DNA of 64,000 bases from Halictus rubicundus. Lineage: Eukaryota > Arthropoda > Insecta > Hymenoptera > Halictidae. Positions 31,801 to 42,849 of the stretch are shown one piece after another. Location of the stretch: contig NC_135156.1 in NCBI RefSeq assembly GCF_050948215.1, positions 1,240,001 through 1,304,000 of the forward strand, in the 5' to 3' direction. The position numbers and the translations under genes were made by a program. The notes beneath the pieces were generated by a model. That model was not told the origin of the DNA, searched no databases, and was given only the letters and a program-made list of their open reading frames with translations. The stretch's first letter is position 1; each line of letters opens with the position of its first letter.

Positions 31801-31928
31801 GAGGCTCCCTTTCAGATTGGGTTCATCCACGAAAAGTATACCATCCTCGCGGCTCCCTGATTTTGCATCAGGTTCGACCGCATACTACAGCTCCCTGATT
31901 TTGCATCAGCTTCGTCCGCGTACCTAAC
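31801..31928 (+). repeat. Fragment of the hairpin LTR (two to three units)
   Basis: Two 33-nt units are clear (31849-31881 with GCGG/CCGC and CCTGAT/ATCAGG, and 31887-31919), plus a degenerate first unit at 31801. It ends 'cctaactaacaaatt', the same text that follows the array in the full LTRs. Confidence 0.8.
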
Positions 31929-31929
31929 T

Positions 31930-32120
31930 AACAAATTAGTATGGGCCAGCATTGTGTACCATGGGAAGACGGACAATGTATTTATTAGTATTGCAGGGGA
32001 AAACTTCATGTCCCAACACGATAATCCCGCGATCTATACTGCACAGTCGGAGAAGAAGTACTTTTTGGAGAGAAAGATCGAAGTTTTACAATGGCCATCA
32101 AGGTCCCCCGTCCTAACAGT
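31930..32120 (+). pseudogene. Tc1-like transposase fragment
   Basis: The frame reads MYHGKTDNVFISIAGENF, then SQHDNPAIYTAQSEKKYF and EVLQWPSRSPVLTVNS, the region around the second catalytic aspartate and the SPDLNP motif of Tc1 elements. Here SPD is SPV and the glutamate region is lost. About 20 residues before QHD are deleted. It is not functional. Confidence 0.68.
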
Positions 32121-32947
32121 GAATTCTCCATATACGCTCCTCAAAAAAATTATAGGATCACCTTTGTGAACCCGAGAAATTGATTTTTTAACGATATCGA
32201 TACAGCAATTTTCGGGGGAGTTATGATCACTTGAAATTGACCCAATTTCTCGGATTAATTCAAGACAGAAGGATTTCTAAGAAAATGTCTATTATAGTGC
32301 GATTCCTCCCCATAGACCATAAGACATCAAACTTGAATTTCTTTAAATAAAAATTACTTAAACAAACAATGTTTCATTATTCAATAAATTTTTTTATTTA
32401 AAAATATGCGTCTCCTAGAGTTCTATGTTCGATTTAATTGTGTGTGCATTATACAGAGTGCTCCAAAAAGTTGTACTTTCTTGAAAGGGGTGATTTCCGA
32501 GGTCGTTTGTAGTAACTTTTTCCTCTGCGAAAATATTTTTCGCGGCTTTTTTAAGGAGTTATTAACGAAAACCACGGAGCAATCAGAGTATGGCTACAGT
32601 GTACAAATCCCGGCTAAATCAATGTCAACGCCACGCTCAGCGGGACCTCTTATTGGGAATTCGTCTGCTGCAGCCGCGCTCTGATTGATCCGTGTTTTTC
32701 GTTAATAACTCGAAAACAAAGCCGCAGACAGCATTTCTGCAAAGGAAATAGTGGCTTCAAATGAACTCGTGGATTTCATTCGTGACGCAGACAAATTTGC
32801 CACGTCACTATATGGCATACATATGTATACATTTATTTAAATCATTGTATTATCGTTAGTACATTTTTTCGTTCTATTGTTATGGATATAGTTATTGTTA
32901 GTATAATTTTTATGAATATAATAAAAAAAAGTGTATCACACTGCAAG
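32121..32947. repeat. Repeat scraps, including a mariner-type inverted pair
   Basis: 32131-32400 resembles Tc1-type end sequence ('ctcaaaaaaattataggatcacc'). Within 32449-32730 the text 'gagttattaacgaaaa' and its inverse bracket a GC-rich core, which suggests a small palindromic MITE. No gene. Confidence 0.4.
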
Positions 32948-33189
32948 CAGCGGCGGACCGTTAATTTTGGGGCCCTAGATTAACCATCCTGTTAATTTGG
33001 GGGCCTACCTAATTAATCCAAATTAACTCAAATACCAAAACTTTTATATAATTTATTTCTTCTGAAGTTTTTAATTTAGATTGTTTGTATCCTTATTTTT
33101 GTTTTTACCGTGAAGGAGGACTTTTGACTAAACGGAGTCCTAGGCTGCAGCCCATAAAGCCCGTGCCTAGTTCCACCGCTGACTGCAAG
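32940..33189. mobile_element. hAT-type MITE (32948-33181) with 8-bp duplication
   Basis: The ends are CAGCGGCGGACC and, inverted, CAGCGGTGGAAC. ACTGCAAG flanks both sides exactly (32940-32947 and 33182-33189). The 234-bp body carries no ORF. Length of duplication and CAG start fit hAT. Confidence 0.88.
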
Positions 33190-33239
33190 GAAGCTCATAT
33201 GCACATCTAATGCGCATTTAGTGAAAAAGTGAATATCTA

Positions 33240-33405
33240 AGTCCTTGGTTATACAGAGAGAGGCGAGCGGCAAGCTGCAAGAGTGGTAAAACAATTAACG
33301 ACAAAGCGACAAAAAATAAAGCAAACAAATTACATAAATATGATATAGGCCATACAGCAACTGAGCAATTGCCGCTCGCCGCTCTCTGTATAATCATGGC
33401 CTTAT
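33240..33405. repeat. Small palindromic element
   Basis: The text 'ttatacagagag.gcgagcggcaa' near 33249 recurs inverted near 33372-33395. No ORF, and the duplication is not resolved. Confidence 0.5.
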
Positions 33406-33607
33406 CATCAATTGTCGTTAACAACATGAAAATGCGTAAGTATCCGCTATTCAGTTGTTACGCAATAATATTTCAATTAATGAATATGTATGAAGTTAAA
33501 TACGCGTTTAGTTGAAACGCATATATTATATAATTTGTCTAACGAAAATTACACAATAGATATACAAACTAGAAGTTGGTCGATGCAAACATTTCAAAAC
33601 ATTCATT

Positions 33608-33875
33608 TTAACATTTTGACTGCCAAACGAGAAACCTCAAAAATTCCATAAAATCGAAGTAATTTAATGAAATAAAAATTGAAAAAAATTAAATGTATGA
33701 TATTGAGTAGTCCTCCAACTTTCTTGCATTTTACAGATCCTAATCAAAGGTAAAATAAACGTAAAAATATATAACGTAAAAATATTGACGTATATATTAA
33801 CATAAAAATTCATTTTAAAATCCGGACAAATAATTCCGTCACCCACAATGGGTGACATGGCAGTCAACGTGTTAA
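33608..33875. mobile_element. TTAA-flanked MITE (33612-33871)
   Basis: TTAA lies at 33608-33611 and 33872-33875. The inverted ends are CATTTTGACTGCCA and CACGTTGACTGCCA. The pattern is piggyBac-like; the interior is AT-rich without ORF. Confidence 0.78.
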
Positions 33876-34461
33876 TAAGCATCAAAGCACATTACAATTT
33901 TTGTATAAGCAAGTATGAAGTTAACACGTGTTGTTACATCACATGCTACGCATTCATGCAAATGGCAACAAGTGTGTGATTTGTCATTGAAAGAAATCGC
34001 ATAAGTTCATAATCTGCATAGATCTACATTGGAAAATTCCTTGCACGATTTTCAGCTATGCAGAAGATATGCATACTTTCCGAAGAAAAGTACTAGGACT
34101 TTTCTTGGAAATTCTAAAAGTTGATATCTAAATTTATATTGCAGTTGTTACGTATGGAGACGTTCACCACGTTTATTTCGATTAGAATTTCTAATCTCTT
34201 TTCTGAGAACGAAAAGCGTCCCAACAGGCCCCTTTTATTAACGAAAGATACTGTATGCCTTCTTTATGCCAAAATCTCTAGACACTCCCTTCTGGCATCC
34301 GTTAATCAATATTCTGATAGGAAATAGCCCGGATAACCTTCATTAACCCCTTTTAACGAAAATCTAACTGAGGCCTGCTTTTCATTAGAAGTGACAAAAA
34401 ATGTGACTGTGACCCTACGCGACATCAAATCTTAAACAGAGTACCCCTTTCATTTTCAAGG

Positions 34462-34468
34462 TATATAA
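34462..34468 (+). promoter_or_regulatory. TATA box of the solo LTR
   Basis: TATATAA in 'caaggTATATAAaccc', conserved in the 14-kb copy, about 25-30 bp before the shared 'tcctcttcgg' block. It would direct transcription rightward, in the sense of the host gene. Confidence 0.6.
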
Positions 34469-34796
34469 ACCCATTCGTTTTCATCCTCTTCGGTTAGTCG
34501 AGAAGCGGTTCAGTTGAGATTCAGAAACGGTTCCGTAACGTTATAGTAATCGTGCAGTCACGTCGCGTTACAGAGTCAATTCTAGTGAGATCGGGTTAAA
34601 GTCCCTTTCGAATCAAACGTAACCTCATAGATTCCGTTAATTCGCGTACTCTATTTGGCTTTTCGACAATCGCTCTCCGACCCCGCATTGCCAGTGTGTC
34701 AACACCGTGCAGCATAGGTAAACAATTCCTCTAATTGTACATTTATTATATTCATTCGCGACACAAAGAACAACACTTGTAATAATTTCAATTCAG

Positions 34797-34802
34797 AATA
34801 AA
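34797..34802 (+). terminator. Possible polyadenylation signal of the LTR
   Basis: AATAAA about 310 bp after the predicted start. If used, it ends the R region here and puts the hairpin array in U5, that is, in the 5' leader of the genomic RNA only. It is not clearly kept in the older copy. Confidence 0.35.
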
Positions 34803-34975
34803 TTGTCTTGTTTGTTAACTCGCGTACCCTTAATTATTGCCTAAAATCCTAATATAATAATTGAACGTTCCCACACGATACAATCTAACCGCTCGGATTG
34901 TATCAATTAAATTATATAGAAGTTACGAGGCTTACTAATACTTAAATTCGATTCAACGAAGATTTCTCCAACCTA

Positions 34976-35329
34976 GTGGCTCCTCGATTACGCATTGAGT
35001 GCGTCCACGAAATTATACCATCCTAGGCGGATCCCCGATTTCGCATTGGGTTCTTCCGTATCCTAGCAGCTCCCTGATTTCGCATCAGGTGCGTCCGCGC
35101 TCTTATACAACCTCCTTTCGTATCGGGTTCGCCGCGTGTTCCCTAGTGACTCCTCGATTTCGCATCGGGTGCGTGCACGAAGTTTCATCCTCCTAGTAGC
35201 TCCTCGATTTCGCATCGGGTGCGTCTGCGTTTGACACCAACCTCCCAGAGGTTCCCTGATTTCGCATCAGGTGCGTCCTCGACGTCAACTATCCTAGCGG
35301 CTCCTCGATTTCGTATCGGGTGCGTCCGC
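34976..35329 (+). repeat. Array of eight hairpin positions (seven intact) in the solo LTR
   Basis: The 33-nt units lie at 34976-35008, 35027-35059, 35066-35098, 35146-35178, 35196-35228, 35248-35280 and 35297-35329, with a degenerate one near 35110. Outer pairs: GTGG/CCAC, GCGG/CCGT, GTGA/GCAC (3 bp), GTAG/CTGC, GAGG/CCTC and GCGG/CCGC. Inner pairs: CTCGAT/ATCGGG, CCCGAT/ATTGGG and CCTGAT/ATCAGG, using G-T wobbles. The 5-nt loop is nearly always TTCGC. The linkers are CTC on one side and TGCGT on the other. Confidence 0.87.
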
Positions 35330-35420
35330 GTACCTAACTAACAATTGAAACCATATTCCTGGGGTAAAAATCCCCTCGCCGGCCTCTCGCGTCGCTCATA
35401 GCCCTGGCTCGTAACACAGT

Positions 35421-35639
35421 CAAGGGGTGCCGAAGGGTGTCGAGATTTTTTACACAAAATTAGTTCAATATTATACCTTGCCAAAACAATCAGAGCCAGA
35501 CCAAAATCTATTAAAGGATTTGTTGTATGCTTCCATAAATCGAAAATAAGCAGAAAACAGAGATTTCCGATTAGCCCATATTACCTAATGTTTAACAATT
35601 TTTTTGTCAAATAAGCGTTATACCATTTTTTCCATGCCC
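35421..35639. other. Intronic sequence between the solo LTR and the RT fragment
   Basis: No feature recognised. Confidence 0.5.
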
Positions 35640-36015
35640 TTTTTGCACTCCTCAACTTCTTTCGTTTCCTTTTTCACCATGTCATCCGCTGCGGCCCGGT
35701 CACGTGACGCGTTTCGTCTCTGTCGTGCATACTCTTGTACTGGTAGAGAGAGGGTAACTATTTTCCCTCAATTAGTGCTACCTCTCCTCATCACTGATTG
35801 TACTCCTAGTACCCATCTCAAGTATCCTTCCTGCGTTGCTTCTACTTTCCTTTCTTCCTCTCATCCCCATACTTCCACTCCGTATCTCGTAACTGGCTTT
35901 ATTAGGGAATCGAAAAACCATTCCCTTTTTTTGTAATCCTCTTTGAAATGCCTTTTTCTTATACCCCATACATTCCTCATTACACTTCCTGCCTTCCTGG
36001 TTCTATCTTCTATCT
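35640..36015 (-). pseudogene. Non-LTR RT fragment of the purine-rich family
   Basis: The minus-strand frame contains QIEDRTRKAGSVMRNVWGIR, then KREWFFDSLIKPVTRYGVEV and WGWEER-like text. It is closely similar to the thumb region at 5400-5620 of the complete copy. It is truncated on both sides. It lies antisense to the host gene and stops about 95 bp before the acceptor of uridine phosphorylase exon B. Confidence 0.78.
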
Positions 36016-36111
36016 GTACTGACAGGAATTTGTTTTTAAAAATTGACAGGGCAAGCAGTGAAACCGACTTAATCCCGATATATTTGAAAATATATGATAA
36101 TTCTGTTTCAG

Positions 36112-36273
36112 TTTGTCTGCATGGGCGGAACACCAAAACGAATGGAACAGTTTGCCCATTTCATAATGAAAGAAATCGGTCACAAGCTTCCATCTGGAAC
36201 AACGCTTCTTGACATTAGCCAGTATTCGTATCGATACTCCATGTACAAAGTTGGACCGGTGCTTTCTATTAGT
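36112..36273 (+). CDS. UPP: Uridine phosphorylase, exon B
   Basis: A 162-bp exon (54 codons) lies between 'ttctgtttcag' and 'gtaagt', both strong splice signals, in phase 0 at each end. It encodes FVCMGGTPKRMEQFAHFIMK, then LLDISQYSYRYSMYKVGPVL and SIS. The FVC.GG.P.RM and Y.MYKVGPVLS blocks are the most conserved parts of animal uridine phosphorylase, around the nucleoside and phosphate pocket. The family continues with HGMG, expected at the start of the next exon, which I did not find in 36274-64000. This piece contributes only part of the active site. Confidence 0.92.
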
Positions 36274-36653
36274 GTAAGTATACATCGATAAAGACCAATT
36301 TTTTCTCTCAAGTGAAAAATATTCACTCTGCTGCACATTGCATTATTAAATGAGAAAATTACATGACTTCTCGTACAGAAATAAGTAGGATACATAGAAT
36401 ATAATACACCATGATTATGATGTCGGTAATTCCATTGCTGTCTATAAGTTCACATGCAATATGTACAGAATGCTCCGCTGTAGATGATTAAAGAAAGTCG
36501 AAAACTAATTCTAAGGGAGGAAAAAAACGATTGCTACCATAGGTTTACTGAATTTTACTAACATTTCCAGTGTTTGAAATCTTCGGATCTTTCGCGGTTT
36601 AGGGTAGAGTACCTCATGAGGTATTGAAGATACGAAAAAAATGTTTAAATGGA
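36274..36653 (+). other. Intron start after exon B
   Basis: AT-rich, no recognised element before the left arm at 36654. Confidence 0.55.
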
Positions 36654-37290
36654 AAAGGGCCTAGCCGATTAAGATGGTCAAAACTGCCCTTAGAGGTTTT
36701 TCAATGATTAATGAACCATTTGAAAGCTGACCCAGAAAAACCCCTCTGAGCAAAATTTCAACCCTCTATCTTGCCCGTGAGGGTAGTTACAGGGTAAATT
36801 AGATTTCGCGCTTTTCCACGCATTTTCCACACTCTGATGCTTCCTAAAATTCTGAAAAAAATGTGGCATATTTTGGATCCTAAGACAGATTTTTTAGAAT
36901 TTTTTCAGATTTTTTTCTTGCAAACTGTGGTCGCAAAAAATGAAAAACCTCAAAAAATCGGAAAAATGTTCATTTCTCAAAAATATGAAAACATGCTATT
37001 TTGCTGTTTAGTGCCCCGATAAAGTACCATAACAGGCAGTGTCCTAAATTTTTTTTAGATTTTTTGTTGTGGGCACTGTTTGTCAAAACAAGAAAAACCT
37101 AATTTTTTCGCCGTTTCTGCTATTAGGAGGAAAGTTACACTTGTTGGTTTTATCGCAGGTATGTATTAAGTCATTTTAAACATTATTACATTGAAACAAG
37201 TAAGTGTTTGACCTAAAAAATGTTTCAAGAGAAAAAATGGATTGTATTTTGTGCGGTATATACCAGAATGTTCGTAACGTTTACAACATC

Positions 37291-37317
37291 GCCGGTTGGC
37301 ACAGCGGGTAGGGCGTC
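37291..37317 (+). tRNA. tRNA-like module, left arm (split by Jockey)
   Basis: The 5' part GCCGGTTGGCACAGCGG is here and the rest is at 43351-43410, on the other side of the Jockey insertion. The A-box-like TGGCACAGCGGTTAGGGC spans the insertion site. The B-box-like GTGTTCGAATCCCG is at about 43387-43400. Confidence 0.45.
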
Positions 37318-37544
37318 CACTCGCCCTCGTACCCTCGAAGAGGTAGGACGTGCCCCGAGCGCAGCCTTCCGACCCAGGCACCCGCGCGGTAGCGATTTTC
37401 TAAAAGCGTTCAAAGTGTCAGCGCAGCGTAGAAGTTGTGTGTCCCAAGCAGTGCAGTAACTTCGTAAAAGTGAGTGTCCCCAGTGGGGTAAAATTCAAGT
37501 GCAATATAGGGTCACACCTATATTATAGTGCAACAGGTCAGTGA

Positions 37545-39537
37545 GTGAAAAAAAAAACAGAAACACAGACAAGCAGCACAATAGAACGTGTGTCCCAGGA
37601 CCACGTGTGGGCGGTCGCCCCTTCAAATGTAGAGGGCATCAAGCCCGAGAAAGCGGAGCAAAGCACGTCACCCAAAACGAACAGCCCACGAGAATCTAGC
37701 AAGATTGCCCACCAGGACACCTCACAGTCAGCAAAAACGAAATGCAGCTTCCCAGCGAGTATTTTGGAAGATCCGCAGACATACAGATTCCTAAGACAGC
37801 TAACAAAAAATAACGGAACCACAAGGAGGATCAACCCCACGCCCAACATCACAAAAAGAAAAACAAGCCAATCCAAAGCATTAGCAAACATAGAGATGGG
37901 TAAAATAAAAAAGCCGCCCACCCCCACACAGCCACTAAAACCCGAAAGGAAAGATACGATCTCCAGCAACAGGATAGACGAATTGCTGAAACTCATCGCT
38001 AATCTAAACGCGACAATCGAAAACCTATCCAAACAGCTCGAGATAGAACGTAACAAAAACAACACAGGAAGCCAGAGCAGATTTGCCGACACAAACAAAT
38101 TCGCAGCCTTGGATCTGGACAATGCACAAGAACCATTCCCGGCTTTACCTGAAATAAACGTCCCCAGAAGACAAAAGGACGGCACCGTAGCCGGACATAA
38201 AAGACCCTGGACAAGTACCGACGCCCAAAAGGCTATAAAAAAGACCGAAACGGACATACAGCCAACGCCAAAGAAGCAAACACATGGGCCGCAACAAACA
38301 CCAGATACAACCAAGTCAGCAGAAATAGAAACATTGGCAGGGACCAGCACCGACACCAGCCAGGCCCTAACACCACCACCCCTACCAGTAAAACATGGTC
38401 AGCAGCCGTCTACTAAAGGAACACCAGACCTCAAGCCACCCCACTCAACACAAAATCCAGGTAGCCTCGCGCAAATCACGCCCTCACAAGCTAATTCAAC
38501 AAACATTGTAAACACACGCACCCATAAACCGCCCCCAATCACTTTACATATAAATACAGTCAGACCTATAATTGAGATACTGAAACAAAAAATACCCAAC
38601 TTTTCTCTAAAAAGAATAAATAACAATAAACACATTTTAAACACGCTCACTTTAGACAACCACAAAACAGCTTGCGAAACTTTAAAACAACAAAAGATAC
38701 AATTTTTCATATACACCCCCAAACCAGACAAAAACATAACAGTCATGTTAAAAAACATAGAGGGAAACTTCGAACCCACGGAAATCTTAGAAGCATTAAT
38801 AACAAAAACATACCAGGGGTTACATTCCTGTCGGTAAAACGCTTCACAACAAAGAGAGCCATAGAGGAGGGCAGAGCCCTACCCCTATTCCTAGTGCAAT
38901 TGTCAGCGGACAGCACAATAAATAACCTGAGCCAGGTAAAAACCATTTTACACACCTGTGTAAAATGGGAAAAATTAATAAAGAAGGACCGCATCCAATG
39001 CAAAAGATGCCAGCGCATTGGGCATGCGGCATCAAATTGCAATCTGGAATACAGGTGCGTCAAATGCGATCAACCGCACAACCCGGGCGAATGCAAAAGA
39101 TCCACCGCTTCACACACCGAAAAAATAGAGACACCCCCATACTGCGCGAATTGCAGAAGTCATGGACACCCCGCCTCATACAGAGGCTGCCCCAAAATAA
39201 AAGAAATGAGGGAATCAATCGCGGCCAAAAAAGAATCAGTTAAAACAGTAATCGAAAAAAAAACATCATAAAATCAAACTTCATAAAAGCCGGAATATCA
39301 TTCAGCTCGGTAACAGCTAACACCGCCACGAAAAAACCACCCACCCAAGCGCACACAGCTCATACACACTGCACAGACACCGTACCCAACCAACAATCCC
39401 AAAACAACTTACTCGAACAAATAAAAACTATAATCGACGCCGCAGTCAACACACAAACAGCACATTTACGCACACTAATACAGGACAACAGCAACAAAAT
39501 CAACATAATAGCACAAGCACTAGACATAGATCCCTAA
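37545..39537 (+). pseudogene. Jockey ORF1 (Gag-like, three zinc knuckles), frameshifted
   Basis: The frame is open from before 37545; the first 300 residues are lysine- and threonine-rich and low in complexity. A PRE_C2HC-like region follows (ITLHINTVRPIIEILKQK … FFIYTPKPDKNITVMLKNIE). A one-base shift near 38800-38820 moves the frame to that of 38672. That frame carries CKRCQRIGHAASNC, CVKCDQPHNPGEC and CANCRSHGHPASYRGC, three zinc knuckles that bind element RNA. A second shift in the A-run near 39256 leads to the tail ending at 39537. The start of ORF2 follows at once. Both shifts lie in or near A-rich tracts. Confidence 0.83.
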
Positions 39538-42500
39538 ATGGCTCATAACATAGCAAACATCACCGCACCCACATCAACAACCCCAAACACCATATCACTT
39601 CAAGAATTAAAAATAATAGAAATTAACGTAAACTCCCTCATTTCAAACAAAAAAGGGCAGCCCTCACCGACTTTCTCCGCACACACGAGCCGGATGCGGT
39701 CCTTCTGTGCGAAACTAAACTAAACCATAGGGACCGCGTTAACTTTAAGAACTACATAATGGTAAGGAATGACAGGCCCAACTCGAAACAGGGTGGGGGA
39801 ACCGCAATCCTAATCAAGCGCAATATCAAATTCAGAACCATCCAGCTAAATAATAACCTCATCTCATCGCTCGAGGCAACAGTAGTAAAAATCAAAATCC
39901 GACAAAAAAACCTGCTCCTAATAGCAGCATACGCCCCCAGCAGTAATAAGAAAGAATTTACAGCAGACCTCAATACAATATTCGAAAAACTATAATTACA
40001 CAAATTAAACAACTATTATCTACTGGCAGGAGATTTAAACGCAAAACACTCCGATTGGCACAACAACTCAAATAACAACAGAGGCATCACCCTAAAAAAA
40101 TGGCTACAACACAATGAAATACAATACAAAGTAACTCTCCTTAACACCTTACTACCATCCTTCCCAAATAGCGGATCATTCATAGACATTTGCCTGACAG
40201 ACAACAGAATTAAATTCCACAGACTACCCGCACCAGGAAGACTTAACACACATGACTACGACAGTGACCACAGGGCTACGGAAATGACAATCACCCTAGA
40301 CTCAGACGAACCACTAATAATAGATGAACAAAACCATACCAAGAAATACAATTACAGCAAAGCAAACTGGCAAGACTTCCAAGCAGACCTACTAAACACA
40401 GACAACACAATGATACCTAACACCAGAAACCTAACAATAGACGAAATTGACAATTACATAGAAAAACTGAACACAAGCATCAACTCCGCGATAGACAACA
40501 CAATTCCACGCATCTCATATGATTACAACTCGACAGACAGATACATCACACCGACCATAAAAAAACTAAAAAAACTAAAAAGCACACTAATAACCAGACT
40601 AAACAGAATGACAACAATCACCAATTACACCACAGAGAACGACACTCAAATAGCACTAACCAAATACACACTAAAAATAATTAAAAAAGAAATAAAAAAA
40701 GCCTTCCAAAGATCCGTAAGTGATCACTGGAGAAAAAAAATAGAAAACATCTCTACACATAACTCCAAAGAACTATTCCCTTCAATAAACAAAATATTCC
40801 GCGCAAAAGAACAGAACACCATTAATACTCTAAAAATACACAACACCAATGCAGATTTGATAGCAAACGCAATCATAGACAGTATAAACACACAAACAGA
40901 CGACAAAGGCAACCTACTAATCATGGACATAAACGACAAACTGAACGTACTAGGGGCTCACTTCGAGAGCGCCCACACACAGAATAACAGTATGGGTAAA
41001 CCTGAACTGACAGACATAATCACACAAAAAATAAACACTCTAAAAGCAGAAATAGACGAGGACAGACGAAACGACATAACAGTATGCACCTTCTCTGACA
41101 CAAACAAAGCAGACAACCCAAACACAGACGAAACGCCGACAGACTTCTCCACCTCTTCATACGAACTTAGATTCATACTAAAAAAACTGAACAACAAAAA
41201 ATCCTCAAGCTTCGACAATATTCCGAACATCATCCTAAAACATCTACCTCCACGATTCATCTATAACTACGCCATAATCTTCAATAATTGCCTTAATAGG
41301 GCACACTTCCCGACAGCCTGGAAAACTGCCAAAACAATATGCCTTAAAAAAAAAGACAAAGACGATAGCAACCCCGCCAGCTACCGCCCAATAAGTCTCC
41401 TGCCAAATATTAGTAAAATTTTCGAAATAACAATAAACAATGCAATAAAGACAGTCTGCGCAGAAAAAAAACTTATCCCGGACACACAATTCGGTTTTAG
41501 AAGAGGTCATTCAACTGTACATGCCATCTCGAAATTTACTGCAGACATCTGCTGGGCAAGAAACGCGGGTGACTGCGTAGGAGCAGTATTTATTGACCTG
41601 GAGAAAGCATTCGACACGGTATGGCTGGATGGTCTGTTTTACAAGCTAATTAAGAAAAACTTCCCCCCTCACCTCATAAAAATTCTTTGGTGCATGGTGC
41701 ACAAAAAGAATTTTCAGGTAGTGGAGGGAACCAACACCTCCCCAAGGAAATTCGAAGTCCGCAACGGACTACAACAAGGCGCGGTCAATTCCCCCATCCT
41801 GTTTAGCCTATATATGAGCGACCTGCTAAACCTGTACGACCTAAACAACGACAACCAAAGAGGGGCATTAGCCTACGCAGACGACCTCCTGATCTACATT
41901 AGCGACAACAAACCCTCCATATTACAGACTAAACTACAAGACCTATTCGACAAAATACAGGACTACTTCGATTCATGGAAATTAAAAATAAACACAAACA
42001 AATGCGAAACAATCCTTTTCAGACCGTACATTTCAAAAATCTCAAACGCAAACGGAGACGTACGCACGAACGCTAAACACTTCCACATACGGGATAACAG
42101 AGACTCTAACATCAAAATCCCCCACAAAAAGGTTGTACGTTATTTAGGCGTACATCTAGATTTTAAGTTAAATTACAACGATCACGTCAACACGCAAATT
42201 GGCAAGGCGCAAAAAGCCTTCGCAGCAAACAAAAGACTATTTTATTCTAAAGACCTCGATGCAGGAGTCAAAATCCTATGTTATAAAATGTTAATCAAAC
42301 CAATAATTTACTACGGTTTTCCCATTTGGTTTAACATAAGTGCCAGTACCATGGAGAAAATCCGTCTCATGGAAAGAAAATGTCTTAGAGCCTGCCTAAA
42401 CACATATAGAACGCCCGAGTCCAACTATACGAAATACATAAGCAACCACAACCTTCTACACAAAGCTCAAATACCCAGGATAGATATACATATGTTAAAA

Positions 42501-42849
42501 CTAGCCAAAAACCACTGGGCGAACACACGTGAAATACACAATAACAGTCTAATATTCAGTTCCACATACCCCAACCCATTATACCACGAATACACGAGAC
42601 ACACAGGATACATACCGCCAGAAGCATTCATACACCTAGACAACGTAGGACTCATACAAAACCCACACGGCCACCCAATAATATATCACTACAACAGAAA
42701 AAAACTTCAACAAAACATTACCATACAACAACAACTGCAGCATCGACGACACCGACATGCGTTTCCGACACAAACTTACAAAATTCGACACAGAAGACGA
42801 CCACAGGAAAAACACAGAGAAATACTGGTGGCTTGACGAACCACCATAA
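39538..42849 (+). pseudogene. Jockey ORF2: endonuclease and reverse transcriptase, nearly intact
   Basis: The ATG at 39538 directly follows the ORF1 stop. The endonuclease shows LKIIEINVNSLISNKK, QGGGTAILIKRNI, LLLIAAYAPSSNK, LLAGDLNAKHSDWHN and YDSDHRATEM. RT motifs follow: SYRPISLLPNISKIFE, PDTQFGFRRGHSTVHAI, FIDLEKAFDTVW, RNGLQQGAVNSPILFSLYM and ALAYADDLLIYIS (catalytic YADD, about 41869-41900). Lesions: a frameshift near 39660 in an A-run, one stop at 39993-39995, and a one-base shift near 42730 that hides the natural tail (…EKYWWLDEPP, stop near 42849). The 850-aa frame 40284-42836 is otherwise open. Catalytic residues are kept. Confidence 0.86.

Larger units (their letters stand above)
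34142..35420 (+). repeat. Complete solo LTR with hairpin array (34146-35416)
   Basis: The 1271-bp unit starts TGTTACG and ends CGTAACA, with CAGT on both sides (34142-34145 and 35417-35420), the 4-bp duplication expected for many LTR elements. In order it has a TATA box (34462), a start region (about 34490), an AATAAA (34797) and the hairpin array (34976-35329). The internal region of the element is absent here, so it arose by LTR-LTR recombination. The older copy is at 13795-16304 and a fragment is at 31801. It sits in the intron of the uridine phosphorylase gene, same strand. Confidence 0.85.

Noticed and set aside
37538..38356. 272-aa hydrophobic minus-strand ORF
   Set aside because: Antisense of Jockey ORF1; the hydrophobic look comes from the complement of A-rich codons.
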